A stretch of DNA of 64,000 bases from Spirochaetales bacterium (lineage in GTDB: Bacteria > Spirochaetota > Leptospiria > Leptospirales > Leptonemataceae): NCBI GenBank assembly GCA_015075425.1, contig JABTUL010000001.1:1302001-1366000 (forward strand), read 5' to 3'. Numbering within the stretch: position 1 is the first letter of the stretch; the number at the start of each line of letters is the position of its first letter. Shown one piece after another: positions 44,182 through 52,328 of this stretch. The position numbers were made by a program, and so were the translations under genes. The notes under the pieces were generated by a model. That model was not told the origin of the DNA, did not search any database, and worked only from the letters and a program-made list of their open reading frames with translations.

Positions 44182-46758
44182 ATGCAGGCGCTCTTTTTCA
44201 CCCGTCTTCTACTGTACCTTTTTGTCGCCGCCACTCCGTATTTGCACCCGGGAGTTGTGGTTTCCTATGATCGTCACAGTTTGCTGACATTCTTCCTGCT
44301 TGTCCCCGGGTTGATGTTTCTGGCCTTTTACATGCGGCCGCCGCGCTTTCGTATCTATTACGGGCCGGTGATGGCGGCATTAGTTGTTCTTCTTTTCTCA
44401 AGCCAGGTGTCCTGGCGATTGACTGTCCCGGCTGGAATTTTAGCCTATGGATCGACTCTGCTTGTCTTCCGGCGCCGCCAGGGCCCTCCCGTTCTGCCGG
44501 TATTTGAACTTTTTTTCTTTTTCCTCATCTATTACCGGATGCTCAATTTTTCCCGGTCCGGGCAGAAGATTGCTGAAGAAAGTACCTATGTTGTACCTCT
44601 TCTCTTCACTCTTGCCCTGCTCGGCTTTCTTATGCACGCTCTGGTCATCTATCGCACTTCCTTTACGGCCATGCGCTCGGGGAAGTTGCGGGAAATATCC
44701 ATGTTTGCGGCTCTGGCTGTCCCGCTTCTACTGCTGGCCGTGATCATCCTTCCGGGAAATTTTGTAAAACATAAGATCATCAACAATCTGCTGACAGAGG
44801 AGCCGCCACCCAACCCCGAGCCCATTGATGAAGAACTCGACCATCAGGGCATTCCCGGTGGCCGTAGCGGCCGCGGTGAAGAGGGCAATCGGGCCGGCCA
44901 GGGCCAGGGCGAGGGCGGGCAGGAAAATCACAATCGTAATGGCCTGCCACTCGGCCGCGGTGAGGAAAAATTGCCCTCAGAACGGGCTGGCAAACAGGGT
45001 CAGGGTCAGCAAGGTCAGGGTCAACAGGGTCAGGGTCAGCAAGGTCAGGGTCAACAGGGTCAGGGTCAGCAAGGTCAGGGTCAGCAAGGTCAGGGTCAGC
45101 AAGGTCAGGGTCAGCAAGGTCAGGGTCAGCAAGGTCAGGGTCAGCAAGGTCAGGGTCAGCAAGGTCAGGGTCAGCAAGGTCAGGGTCAGCAAGGTCAGGG
45201 TCAGCAAGGTCAGGGTCAGCAAGGTCAGGGTCAGCAAGGTCAGGGTCAGCAGGGTCAGGGCCAGCAAGGTCAGGAAAGTGGCGAACGCAATCGTCTCTTT
45301 GGCGCGGATGCCGAGCAATGGAATCAATCACAAGGGCAGGGTGAAGGCCAGGGACAGGGTCAAGGGCAGGGCGGCGAAGGCCCCGGACTGACCCGGGCCA
45401 TTATGGTTCTCGCAAGCAAGATCGATCCGGTGTATTCCGCCGAAGAATACCTGGAAACTTTCGACAGTCGGGCCGGTTTTGGACGCACAGACTCGCGGCT
45501 GAATCATCTGAGTCGCATGCCTCTGGCCCGCACCTGGACGGACCCATTGCGTTACGATGATTACAAACGCAAGGCCGAGGAGTTTTTTTATGTTTCCTCT
45601 CTGCCTGATCGTGCTCTGCCCTACCGGCCCTTTAAGATTGAGCCCACCATTCAGGACATTCGTTACAAACCCTTTGATCTGACCTATCGCGCATGGAGTA
45701 TGGTGAGCACCGTAACTCTCGATGACGTGCGCGCGGCGAATCTTTCGGACACGGAAAAAAGCGATCTTGCTGAATTCCTGGAGGCGAATCTACTTCCCGA
45801 TGATCTGCAGCGGATCCGTCCGTATCTGGGCCAAATCATGGCCGGTGCTGATTCTCACGGCAAACGCATCGAAACAATTCTGAAAAGCTACAAAAGATAC
45901 AAATACAGGCTTGGCTTTAGCGATGAAATGGCCACCGAGCGTCTGCTGGATTTTTTGCTAAAAGATAAAACAGGTGATTGTTCCGAATTTGCCCATTCGG
46001 CAGCGTTGCTCGGTCGGCTCAGTGGAATCCCGTCGCGAGTGGTGCACGGATACCTGGGTAGCAAAGACACGCAGACTCCGGCCCACCGGCGTGGTGCACG
46101 GGTGATGCAAAAGCAGCTACCGATGCTCAAAGACTTCAAACCCGAAGAGCTCTATTTGATTACCAATGGACACCACCATGCCTGGGTGCAATTCTATCTG
46201 CCGGGCTATGGCTGGGTGGACTTTGAAACCACCGCCTTTGCCATTCCGCCGGAACCGCAATTTGATCCCAACAACGCAGATGTGTTGATACCAATCATCG
46301 AGCCGGAGAAAAACGAGAAAGCAAAGGAATTCCGCATCCCCTACCGCACTATGGCCCGGGTGGCCCTGATTGCCCTGCTCACTCTGCTGGGATTGCTCTA
46401 TGCCCTGCGCTACGGTCAGGAAGCTCTCTACTCATGGCAGTCGCGTTCACCAACAGAAAAAGGAGTGCGCGCCCTGGCGCGTTTGCTTGTGCTCCGCCTT
46501 GCAGCCGATGGTCGGCCTTTGCGGGCACCGGCTTTTACATTGCTGGAATACAGTCGCAGCTTCCCGGATCTGGAACCTTTTGCCCTGGGATACAATCGTT
46601 ATCTGTATCGCAGCCAGGCCACTCAGGCCGAGCGTGCCGATCTTATTTTACTTTTGCACCGTGAGTATGAAAAGCTGGCTCGCGAATCGGTCCGTCCCGG
46701 TTTTCTGGCCTTTTTACGCCGACTTTTCAGTTTAAAACCGCTGGCTTATCTGGCATGA
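44182..46758 (+). CDS. Transglutaminase-like membrane protein with a long QGQQG repeat
   Basis: This 858-residue protein has six N-terminal membrane helices (to about residue 195) and then a low-complexity periplasmic segment. That segment includes 18 QGQQG units (residues 274-363) flanked by G/Q/E-rich sequence. A transglutaminase core follows with cysteine in GDCSEFAH (about 597), histidine in HHHAWVQFY (about 664) and aspartate in GYGWVDFETTAF. A late membrane helix (about 720-740) precedes a DUF4129-like cytoplasmic tail. The family may crosslink or cleave envelope proteins. It follows DUF58 and overlaps the beta-propeller gene. Confidence 0.88.
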   Translation: MQALFFTRLLLYLFVAATPYLHPGVVVSYDRHSLLTFFLLVPGLMFLAFYMRPPRFRIYYGPVMAALVVLLFSSQVSWRLTVPAGILAYGSTLLVFRRRQGPPVLPVFELFFFFLIYYRMLNFSRSGQKIAEESTYVVPLLFTLALLGFLMHALVIYRTSFTAMRSGKLREISMFAALAVPLLLLAVIILPGNFVKHKIINNLLTEEPPPNPEPIDEELDHQGIPGGRSGRGEEGNRAGQGQGEGGQENHNRNGLPLGRGEEKLPSERAGKQGQGQQGQGQQGQGQQGQGQQGQGQQGQGQQGQGQQGQGQQGQGQQGQGQQGQGQQGQGQQGQGQQGQGQQGQGQQGQGQQGQGQQGQGQQGQESGERNRLFGADAEQWNQSQGQGEGQGQGQGQGGEGPGLTRAIMVLASKIDPVYSAEEYLETFDSRAGFGRTDSRLNHLSRMPLARTWTDPLRYDDYKRKAEEFFYVSSLPDRALPYRPFKIEPTIQDIRYKPFDLTYRAWSMVSTVTLDDVRAANLSDTEKSDLAEFLEANLLPDDLQRIRPYLGQIMAGADSHGKRIETILKSYKRYKYRLGFSDEMATERLLDFLLKDKTGDCSEFAHSAALLGRLSGIPSRVVHGYLGSKDTQTPAHRRGARVMQKQLPMLKDFKPEELYLITNGHHHAWVQFYLPGYGWVDFETTAFAIPPEPQFDPNNADVLIPIIEPEKNEKAKEFRIPYRTMARVALIALLTLLGLLYALRYGQEALYSWQSRSPTEKGVRALARLLVLRLAADGRPLRAPAFTLLEYSRSFPDLEPFALGYNRYLYRSQATQAERADLILLLHREYEKLARESVRPGFLAFLRRLFSLKPLAYLA
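45001..45270 (+). repeat. 15-bp minisatellite, 18 in-frame copies
   Basis: Eighteen tandem copies of CAGGGTCAGCAAGGT (encoding QGQQG) fill 270 bp without interruption. The twelve copies at 45061-45240 are identical. Variants occur only at the edges: CAACAGGGT endings in the second and fourth copies, and single changes in the last two. Because the unit is a multiple of three, slippage changes protein length but not frame. The near-perfect identity implies recent expansion or contraction. Open frames on both strands over this block are only a consequence of the periodicity. Confidence 0.97.
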
Positions 46759-47969
46759 ACAGCAGGCGATGTGTCTTTCTATTGTCTTTACTGCTTCTGG
46801 TCTGTCGAGCAGACCTTGACTGGGTAGAATACCGTGGACCGGGCGGGGCAGGCTTTACCTCCAACGCGATCCATCCTCCGCTGGGATTGAAATGGAAGAT
46901 CCTGCTGCAAGAAGGCGGGCAACGTTCTGAATCCTTCAATCCACCGATTGTCATGGACCGGACCATCTACTTTGGTTCTGATGATAAAAATTTTTATAGT
47001 TTTGATATGGAATCCGGTTACATGAACTGGATATTCAAGACCCGCGGGAAGGTCAATTCTGTTCCTTTTGCGGACGATCAGCTGGTCTATTTTGGAAGCA
47101 ATGACGGCCGGCTGTACGCTGTGGACCGCCTAAGCGGCAAAGAAAAATGGCGCTTCCAGACCTACAATACAGTTCAGTCACTTGTCCTTAAATCGGATGA
47201 CACAATTATCTTCACCAGCGACACGGGTGCGACCTATTTTCTTTCTGCAGATGGGAAGGAGAAGTACAGGCCCCTGCCCAATCCGGTCTGGTCTCACCAT
47301 ACGTTTCAGGTCTACGATGGAGTCATTTACTGGGCGCCACAGGGACGGCGGTTCGGGGCCTTTCGCATCAAGGATCGAAAATGGTTGTGGCTTGTTAACA
47401 CGGAAACGGACTACGTTGTCTGGTATTCTTTCCCTGCGCTGGCGGACGAGACTCTGTATTTTGGCGGGAATTTCTTTAATTATCGTACATCGCGGCTGGC
47501 CTACTACGCCCTGGATAAGGAAAGCGGGCGGGAAATCTGGAAAGTGGAAGATACGATGGACCTTGGCGATCTGGTGGCCGCAAATCGCAATACCATGTTT
47601 TTCAATCATGTCCCGCTACTGGACTATATGGCTCCGGCTATCTACCGGGATCTGGTTATTTTTACCTCTGGAGATACGGTTGTTCGAGCCATGCGTGCAG
47701 CCGATGGTGCTCCGGTCTGGCGCAAGCGCTTTGACCTGCCTGTGTCCAGCGCCCCTACCATAGCCGGAGATCGTATTTATTTTGGCGTTCATGGCCATGA
47801 AGGTCTGGGGAAAAAGGCCCGCCTGGTTTGCCTTGAGGCCCGTAGCGGCGATGTGCTCTGGGAGGTGGAAGTGGAGGGAGCACCCCTGAACGCTCCGGTC
47901 ATTGCCGGCAGGACGGTGATTTTTGGCACTGCCGACAATCAGTTTTATGTGCTTGAGGAAGTATTTTAA
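46755..47969 (+). CDS. PQQ-repeat beta-propeller lipoprotein (BamB-like fold)
   Basis: A 404-residue protein with a lipoprotein signal (LLLLVC, cysteine at about 17) and repeated blades carrying the PQQ-like pattern G-x-[LV]-Y-A-[VF]-D-x-x-[ST]-G-x-x-x-W. Examples are YSFDMESGYMNWIF, YAVDRLSGKEKWRF, YALDKESGREIWKV and VCLEARSGDVLWEV. Such propellers act as scaffolds (BamB) or bind quinone in dehydrogenases; no dehydrogenase residues are visible. It starts within the transglutaminase stop (ATGA), so it may be part of the same envelope machine. Confidence 0.83.
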   Translation: MNSRRCVFLLSLLLLVCRADLDWVEYRGPGGAGFTSNAIHPPLGLKWKILLQEGGQRSESFNPPIVMDRTIYFGSDDKNFYSFDMESGYMNWIFKTRGKVNSVPFADDQLVYFGSNDGRLYAVDRLSGKEKWRFQTYNTVQSLVLKSDDTIIFTSDTGATYFLSADGKEKYRPLPNPVWSHHTFQVYDGVIYWAPQGRRFGAFRIKDRKWLWLVNTETDYVVWYSFPALADETLYFGGNFFNYRTSRLAYYALDKESGREIWKVEDTMDLGDLVAANRNTMFFNHVPLLDYMAPAIYRDLVIFTSGDTVVRAMRAADGAPVWRKRFDLPVSSAPTIAGDRIYFGVHGHEGLGKKARLVCLEARSGDVLWEVEVEGAPLNAPVIAGRTVIFGTADNQFYVLEEVF

Positions 47970-47971
47970 GA

Positions 47972-48355
47972 ATGAAAGTATGGGATCGGGATATTCTGGG
48001 AGCGTTTGCATCGTTTTTATGCGCACTACACTGTGCGCTTTTCCCCATTCTCCTGACTCTTTTACCGTTGCTCGGTCTGCATCTTTTGCTTTCACGTTCT
48101 TTTGAGCTGGGTATGCTTTTGACTGCCGGTGGCATTGCCGCCTGGAGCGCGTTTCGTGGCTTTCGTCTGCACGGCAGGCCTCTGACCATGCTCCTTTTTG
48201 CTTGCGGGATTCTCCTTTTGATGCTGGGCTTTTTTTTCCAGCACGATGAACCCGTGCATTCGCTCAGCGCCCTGGGAGGATTTCTACTGGTTATTGCTCA
48301 CGTGCAGAACAACCGGCAGTGCCGGCATCCCGCAAGAGCCGGCTCCCTTTCCTGA
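47972..48355 (+). CDS. MerC-domain membrane protein
   Basis: A 127-residue protein with four membrane helices. The first contains C-A-L-H-C (residues about 17-21), the cysteine pair of MerC-domain proteins, and the tail contains C-R-H. MerC proper moves mercuric ions, but stand-alone MerC-domain proteins occur widely and may handle other metals or have another role. No mer genes are nearby. It starts 2 nt after the beta-propeller gene and ends convergently 7 nt before panB. Confidence 0.75.
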   Translation: MKVWDRDILGAFASFLCALHCALFPILLTLLPLLGLHLLLSRSFELGMLLTAGGIAAWSAFRGFRLHGRPLTMLLFACGILLLMLGFFFQHDEPVHSLSALGGFLLVIAHVQNNRQCRHPARAGSLS

Positions 48356-48362
48356 TAGCTCC

Positions 48363-49178
48363 TCAGGGAGAAAAGCTTTGCTCTGGCCCGGGGAAGATTC
48401 CTTCTTCAACTTCTCTGACATACTGATTGGCTGCGTTCTGGACAGTCTCTGCCAGATTCGCATAACGGGCCGTGTGGCGGGGCCGGAAATCAGGATCAAG
48501 CCCCAGGATGTCATGGGTAACCAGAACCTGGCCTGAAGTTCCCGGTCCAGACCCTATACCGATGGTGGGAATTTGAATGGCGGCTGTAATGGCTTCTGCT
48601 GTTTTTCTTTCAATCAGTTCAAGCACCAGCGCAAAACAACCGGCTTCCTCCAGAGCGCGGGCTTTCTCCAGCAGTGTGTCCGTTGCCCGCTGCACCCGAA
48701 AGCCGCCCATCGTCAGATAGCTCTGCGGTTCCAGTCCAATGTGTCCCATGACGGGGACGCCGGCGTCCACCAGAGCACGAATCACTTTGAGGGTCAGTCG
48801 GTTGGCACCTTCCAGTTTGATGGCACTTGCTTCTGTTTTTTTAAGTAATTGTAAGCCATTTTCCACTCCCGTCCGTCGGCTGGTCTGGAAACTGGCAAAG
48901 GGAAGATCGGCGATCACAAAATGATCCGGTGCCCCGCGCCGGACCATGCGTGTATGGTACATCATTTCCGCCAGTGTTACCTGCAGGGTGGATCGCTTCC
49001 CCTGCACTATCATGCCCAGCGAATCGCCCACAAGCAGAGCGTCGACTTTACTGCGTGCCAGCAGCCGTGCCATGGTAGCATCGTAAGCGGTGAGAACAGT
49101 CAGCTTGCGGCCTTCTGCGCGAGCACGGATCCAGTCATGTGGGTAGCGAAGGGGTTTCACAGCAGTCAGGAAGGGCAA
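48363..49178 (-). CDS. panB: 3-methyl-2-oxobutanoate hydroxymethyltransferase PanB
   Basis: PanB makes ketopantoate with methylenetetrahydrofolate, the first step to pantothenate and coenzyme A. The 271-residue TIM barrel has TAYDATMARLL, the metal aspartate in VGDSLGMIVQG, MGHIGLEPQS, KLEGANRL and GIGSGPGTSGQVLVTHDILGL. The usual G-A-x-x-x-C/T-D-G-Q loop reads GSGPGTSGQ here. The first codon is TTG at 49178; a GTG at 49160 is an alternative. It stands alone, with no panC beside it. Confidence 0.93.
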   Translation of the reverse strand: MPFLTAVKPLRYPHDWIRARAEGRKLTVLTAYDATMARLLARSKVDALLVGDSLGMIVQGKRSTLQVTLAEMMYHTRMVRRGAPDHFVIADLPFASFQTSRRTGVENGLQLLKKTEASAIKLEGANRLTLKVIRALVDAGVPVMGHIGLEPQSYLTMGGFRVQRATDTLLEKARALEEAGCFALVLELIERKTAEAITAAIQIPTIGIGSGPGTSGQVLVTHDILGLDPDFRPRHTARYANLAETVQNAANQYVREVEEGIFPGPEQSFSP

Positions 49179-49202
49179 TACCCCCTGTGCGAAAAGCCAT
49201 TT

Positions 49203-49796
49203 TCATCCGTCCAGTATAAGCCCTCCCAGTACAACCGGACCACTGCCATAGATTTCCAGCACGCTGACTTTTATGATGAGCAACTGCGTTTCTTCATAGC
49301 TCTTTCCCGGGCCCACGTCGGGTAAAATGAAATCCAGGGTATGCCAGGCACACTGATCGGGGAAAGAAACCGTCTGCTTCCAGACAACGTGGGCCGGTGG
49401 GATGACGAATTCCCGGTCAGGATCATTGGCCCGCCGGTAGAGCACTTCCAGTCGGGCTTTTTTGATGCGCCCTTTTTCCAGGCATTTCTTTCCACCGTTA
49501 CGGATCGACAGGCGCGCCTTTCCGGCCGATGGATTTCCCTGCACACTCTTGAGGTGAGCATCGGCAAGCAGGAAGGTTCCTTCCGGCGGAGCAGCCGGGA
49601 AAACGAGTTCCTGCTCCTCGCCGCGGAAGACTTTGCCCGAGCATGTGCTGCCAGAATTGCAGAGCACGATGCGGGAGTCGAGCAGCAGAACGGGGAGACT
49701 CCTTCTGCTGCTGCTTGAAAGCGATAGGGTCGCAGCGGCCAGGCCAAGAGCAAATGCCAGCGCCGGTAGAAACAAGCTGAGCTGGAAGCGTTCCAT
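49203..49796 (-). CDS. Unknown exported or membrane-anchored protein
   Basis: A 197-residue protein with one N-terminal hydrophobic helix (about residues 5-27) and a beta-rich extracytoplasmic part with two cysteines in CNSGSTC that could form a disulfide or small metal site. The strand-rich ending (SYEETQLLIIKVSVLEIYG) suggests a carbohydrate-binding or jelly-roll fold. I recognise no family. It lies upstream of panB on the same strand and is divergent from the next gene by 16 nt. Confidence 0.55.
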   Translation of the reverse strand: MERFQLSLFLPALAFALGLAAATLSLSSSSRRSLPVLLLDSRIVLCNSGSTCSGKVFRGEEQELVFPAAPPEGTFLLADAHLKSVQGNPSAGKARLSIRNGGKKCLEKGRIKKARLEVLYRRANDPDREFVIPPAHVVWKQTVSFPDQCAWHTLDFILPDVGPGKSYEETQLLIIKVSVLEIYGSGPVVLGGLILDG

Positions 49797-49812
49797 TGCC
49801 GATTGAGTAAGT

Positions 49813-50427
49813 ATGAAACGATTCTGGCAAGTCTATTCTTTATCGGGTTGGGTTGTGGCCTTTCTGGTCACCCTGGCTTTGATCAAAGAGAAGCAGTCCC
49901 TTGCCGGCACGACTGTGCCGGCCGGAGCCCCGGAAAGGAGTGAAAAGGTCGTTCCAGCGCGTCCGACGCGGATTCTACCAGACCTGCCCGCGCAGACCGC
50001 AGTCCGGACCACAATCCGGGTGTCGGAGAAGGCTGCCTTTAAGACTGCCCGGGATGCCCCTGCAGGTCAGGCCCCGGTTTTGCCCAAACCCCTGAAGGAA
50101 GAAGTGCCTGTCAAAAAAGATAGGGAAATCAAGAGTCCTCCCCAGCAAGAACGGATCCTCTGGCCCAAAGAAGTGCAGGAAGCCGCGCAACTGGACCAGC
50201 CGGTGGTTCGCAGCGGTTTTGAACGGGAAGAATTCCGACCAGGCCCGGAACGATTGATCTATGTAAAGCCGCACGCTCTTTTCCCCGAAGGTGGTTGGAT
50301 CCGGTACAGACGCTACAGCGACATCCAGGACAACGGACAGGAAAAAGTGCGCTTTTACACTGCCAGCGGACACAAAGTCGTGGAGAGGGCTGCTGTGGAA
50401 TGGAACGAAGAAATCAGGGTCGAGTAA
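49813..50427 (+). CDS. Unknown single-pass envelope protein with proline-rich linker
   Basis: A 204-residue protein with an N-terminal helix (about 10-24), a long linker rich in P, A, K and E (residues 30-125), and a small C-terminal domain beginning near RLIYVKPHALFPEGGW. The shape (short cytoplasmic end, helix, extended periplasmic linker, small domain) resembles TonB-like or peptidoglycan-bridging proteins, but no motif proves it. Its end overlaps the convergent queF gene by 14 nt. Confidence 0.55.
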   Translation: MKRFWQVYSLSGWVVAFLVTLALIKEKQSLAGTTVPAGAPERSEKVVPARPTRILPDLPAQTAVRTTIRVSEKAAFKTARDAPAGQAPVLPKPLKEEVPVKKDREIKSPPQQERILWPKEVQEAAQLDQPVVRSGFEREEFRPGPERLIYVKPHALFPEGGWIRYRRYSDIQDNGQEKVRFYTASGHKVVERAAVEWNEEIRVE

Positions 50428-50803
50428 ACGAGCGCCGGACTGTCGTTGTTATGCCCCCGCGCGGATTGTAGGTAGCGGTAAGAACCGCGCGGTGGGGCCG
50501 GACAGTTCCAAGGACATCATCGAGCACGCGGTTCACCACGTTTTCATGAAAGATACCCAGGTTCCGGTAGGCTAAAAGGTATTCCTTGAAACTTTTGAGT
50601 TCGAGGCAGAGTTCGTCGGGCCAGTACGTCAGTCGCAGTTCACCAAAGTCTGGCAGACCGGTTTTGGGGCAGATGGCTGTGAATTCGGGGATCTCCAGAG
50701 TGATTTGATAGCGGCGATCCGCATAGATATTGGCAAAAACCTCAATGGAGGGTAGCTTGAGTTCCCTTATCTCAGTCTGGCGGCCTTCGTATGTAGAATC
50801 CAT
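50414..50803 (-). CDS. queF: NADPH-dependent 7-cyano-7-deazaguanine reductase QueF
   Basis: QueF reduces the nitrile preQ0 to preQ1 in queuosine synthesis. The 129-residue protein is the short, unimodular form. The active cysteine is in FTAICPKTGLPDFG (about residue 45), followed by the QueF motif E-x-K-S-F-K-E-Y and FHENVVN with the substrate-binding histidine-glutamate. TYNPRGGI closes the fold. queG is at 11479, so two steps of the pathway are in the window but in separate units. Confidence 0.95.
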   Translation of the reverse strand: MDSTYEGRQTEIRELKLPSIEVFANIYADRRYQITLEIPEFTAICPKTGLPDFGELRLTYWPDELCLELKSFKEYLLAYRNLGIFHENVVNRVLDDVLGTVRPHRAVLTATYNPRGGITTTVRRSFTRP

Positions 50804-50840
50804 GGAGAAGGGAAGGGCGCCGGTGGCGCCCCATCCAAAA

Positions 50841-51215
50841 TTAAGCCTGAGCCTGACCGGTTTTTTCTTTGATCACCCGGGTCAGTTCTTCGATTTTGTC
50901 TTTGATCTGGTCGAGCTGTTCTTGCGGAACCAGGCGCTGGATCTGATCGACGATGGCAGCGTACTGCTCTTCGAGTTTAGAGATCGCCTCATGGTAGGCA
51001 GATCCCGCTTTTCCAGAAAGGTCATTGGCCTGAGTTACGGCATCGTCAAGCAGCTTGCGCAGTTTTACAGCGGGTTCGCTGGTATCGGTTGCACCTTTGG
51101 ACTTCAGCTCTTCATAAGTGCGCTGCACTTCCTTCACAGCGTTGTTGATAGTGCCTTCACCGGCACGAAACAGAGCAATGCCTGCATTGAGCACATCGTG
51201 TAATACTTTTTCCAT
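50841..51215 (-). CDS. Phasin-family helical protein
   Basis: A 124-residue, almost wholly helical protein with heptad-like repeats (KEVQRTYEELKSKG, ISKLEEQYAAIVDQIQRL and DQIKDKIEELTRVIKEK) and no signal or membrane helix. The pattern matches the poly(hydroxyalkanoate) granule-associated phasin family found in Leptospirales. The protein may coat storage granules or act as a general helical chaperone. An AAGGGG ribosome site lies about 10 nt before the ATG. No PHA synthase is in the window. Confidence 0.72.
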   Translation of the reverse strand: MEKVLHDVLNAGIALFRAGEGTINNAVKEVQRTYEELKSKGATDTSEPAVKLRKLLDDAVTQANDLSGKAGSAYHEAISKLEEQYAAIVDQIQRLVPQEQLDQIKDKIEELTRVIKEKTGQAQA

Positions 51216-51258
51216 AAATTCAAACCCCTTTTAGTGTTATTGAGCAACGCACAAGACC

Positions 51259-51287
51259 ATCGTTTGTGCATCGCACCACGAAGTCAA
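51259..51287 (-). promoter_or_regulatory. Candidate promoter for the phasin gene
   Basis: On the minus strand TTGACT (51282-51287) and AACGAT (51259-51264) are separated by exactly 17 nt and would start transcription some 35-40 nt before the phasin ATG. The -35 is a five-of-six match and the -10 only three of six. The rest of the 141-nt gap (51216-51356) also holds a short GC-rich hairpin (51301-51315). Confidence 0.35.
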
Positions 51288-51356
51288 GTTTTTTTTCTAC
51301 CGGAGCCAGGCTCCGTTGCACGGCCGATTCTCCCGGCCCATCTTTTTCCTGGCAAC

Positions 51357-52328
51357 TCATTTCCCGCCTTTTGCGGCCGGGGCAGTGGTTTTTTCATCGG
51401 TTTCCTGGGGGGTTGTGTCCTTGAGGGGGATGGAGTCCATCTGGCGCAAAAACCAGTTCCGGGCGTCCTGAATGACCCGGCTGCGTGCAGGTTCACTCTC
51501 ATTGAAAATTTCATGGAAAAGGCCCGGATAGACCAGAAGCTTCTTATCTGCCGCGGCGGCCGCACGGAAAAAGGCTATGGCGCCATCGACACCGGCAATC
51601 TTATCCTCGCTGCCATGGGCCACACACAGCGGGATTTTCAGGTTTCCCGCCCTTCGGAGGGCTGCCTTGCCCATTTCCAGCACAGAGAGTCCCAGCCGTA
51701 GCCCGAGCTGGTCATGAACCAGAGGATCGGCCCGGTAGGCGCGAATGACACGCTCGTCATGGCTCAAATAACGGGCATTGAGGCCCGAGGGAAGGACCAG
51801 ATCTCCGGCTACCGGGGCAAGAATCCGTCCCACTTCTTTTTTGATAGCATTTTGAACGGATACATGCGGCTCAAAGGCCGGAGCAGAGAGAAACAGGCCC
51901 AGAAGTTCCCACTGGTTGCTAAAATGAAGTGCAAAGGAAGCCGCAATCAGCCCACCCAGAGAGTGGCCCAGAAGAAAGGGCTTCGCGGCTCCGAATTCGA
52001 GGCGCAGAAAGTAAAGGAAGCTTTCCAGATCGCGGACCATATCCAGCAGGTGGTGAGCATAACCCGGCCGGCCCGCTGACTGGCCGTGCCCGCGTGCATC
52101 CATGAGAAAAAAACGCACTCCGGGAAGATCCAGATCGTGGATAAAATCGTCGTAACGACCCTGGTGCTCCCCCAGGCCGTGATGGATGATGCAATCCAAA
52201 GAATAGTTTTCTGGAATTACAGCCCGAAAGAAAAGTTTGCTGCCGTCAAAAGACCGGAAGTAGCCGCTGTTTTCGTTTCTCCCGGGCACAAACCCTGATT
52301 CTTTTGCGCTATTTGGAATCAAGAACAT
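51357..52328 (-). CDS. Alpha/beta hydrolase, monoacylglycerol lipase-like
   Basis: A 323-residue serine hydrolase. The N-terminus gives an HGLGEHQGRYDDF oxyanion motif (the H-G-x-G-E-H of monoacylglycerol lipases), MDARGHGQSAGRPGY, the nucleophile elbow GHSLGGLIA, acid in AHGSEDKIAG and histidine in PGLFHEIFNE. A cap region lies between the nucleophile and acid. No signal peptide, so probably cytosolic. The substrate is likely a monoacylglycerol or lysophospholipid, by family. The start overlaps the end of the large kinase gene by 20 nt. Confidence 0.88.
   Translation of the reverse strand: MFLIPNSAKESGFVPGRNENSGYFRSFDGSKLFFRAVIPENYSLDCIIHHGLGEHQGRYDDFIHDLDLPGVRFFLMDARGHGQSAGRPGYAHHLLDMVRDLESFLYFLRLEFGAAKPFLLGHSLGGLIAASFALHFSNQWELLGLFLSAPAFEPHVSVQNAIKKEVGRILAPVAGDLVLPSGLNARYLSHDERVIRAYRADPLVHDQLGLRLGLSVLEMGKAALRRAGNLKIPLCVAHGSEDKIAGVDGAIAFFRAAAAADKKLLVYPGLFHEIFNESEPARSRVIQDARNWFLRQMDSIPLKDTTPQETDEKTTAPAAKGGK

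Noticed and set aside
45001-45270. CRISPR-like array.
   Set aside because: The copies are directly abutting 15-mers with no spacers and are in frame within a larger gene.
44780-45391. Long open frames in the plus +1 frame and on the minus strand over the repeat block (DPDLA, TLLTL and KVRVS repeats).
   Set aside because: A 15-bp unit without stops keeps all frames open. None has a ribosome site, a normal composition or flanking coding sequence.
51301-51315. GC-rich hairpin after the hydrolase gene as an intrinsic terminator.
   Set aside because: On the minus strand, where the genes lie, it is followed by A residues; the T-run would be on the wrong side.
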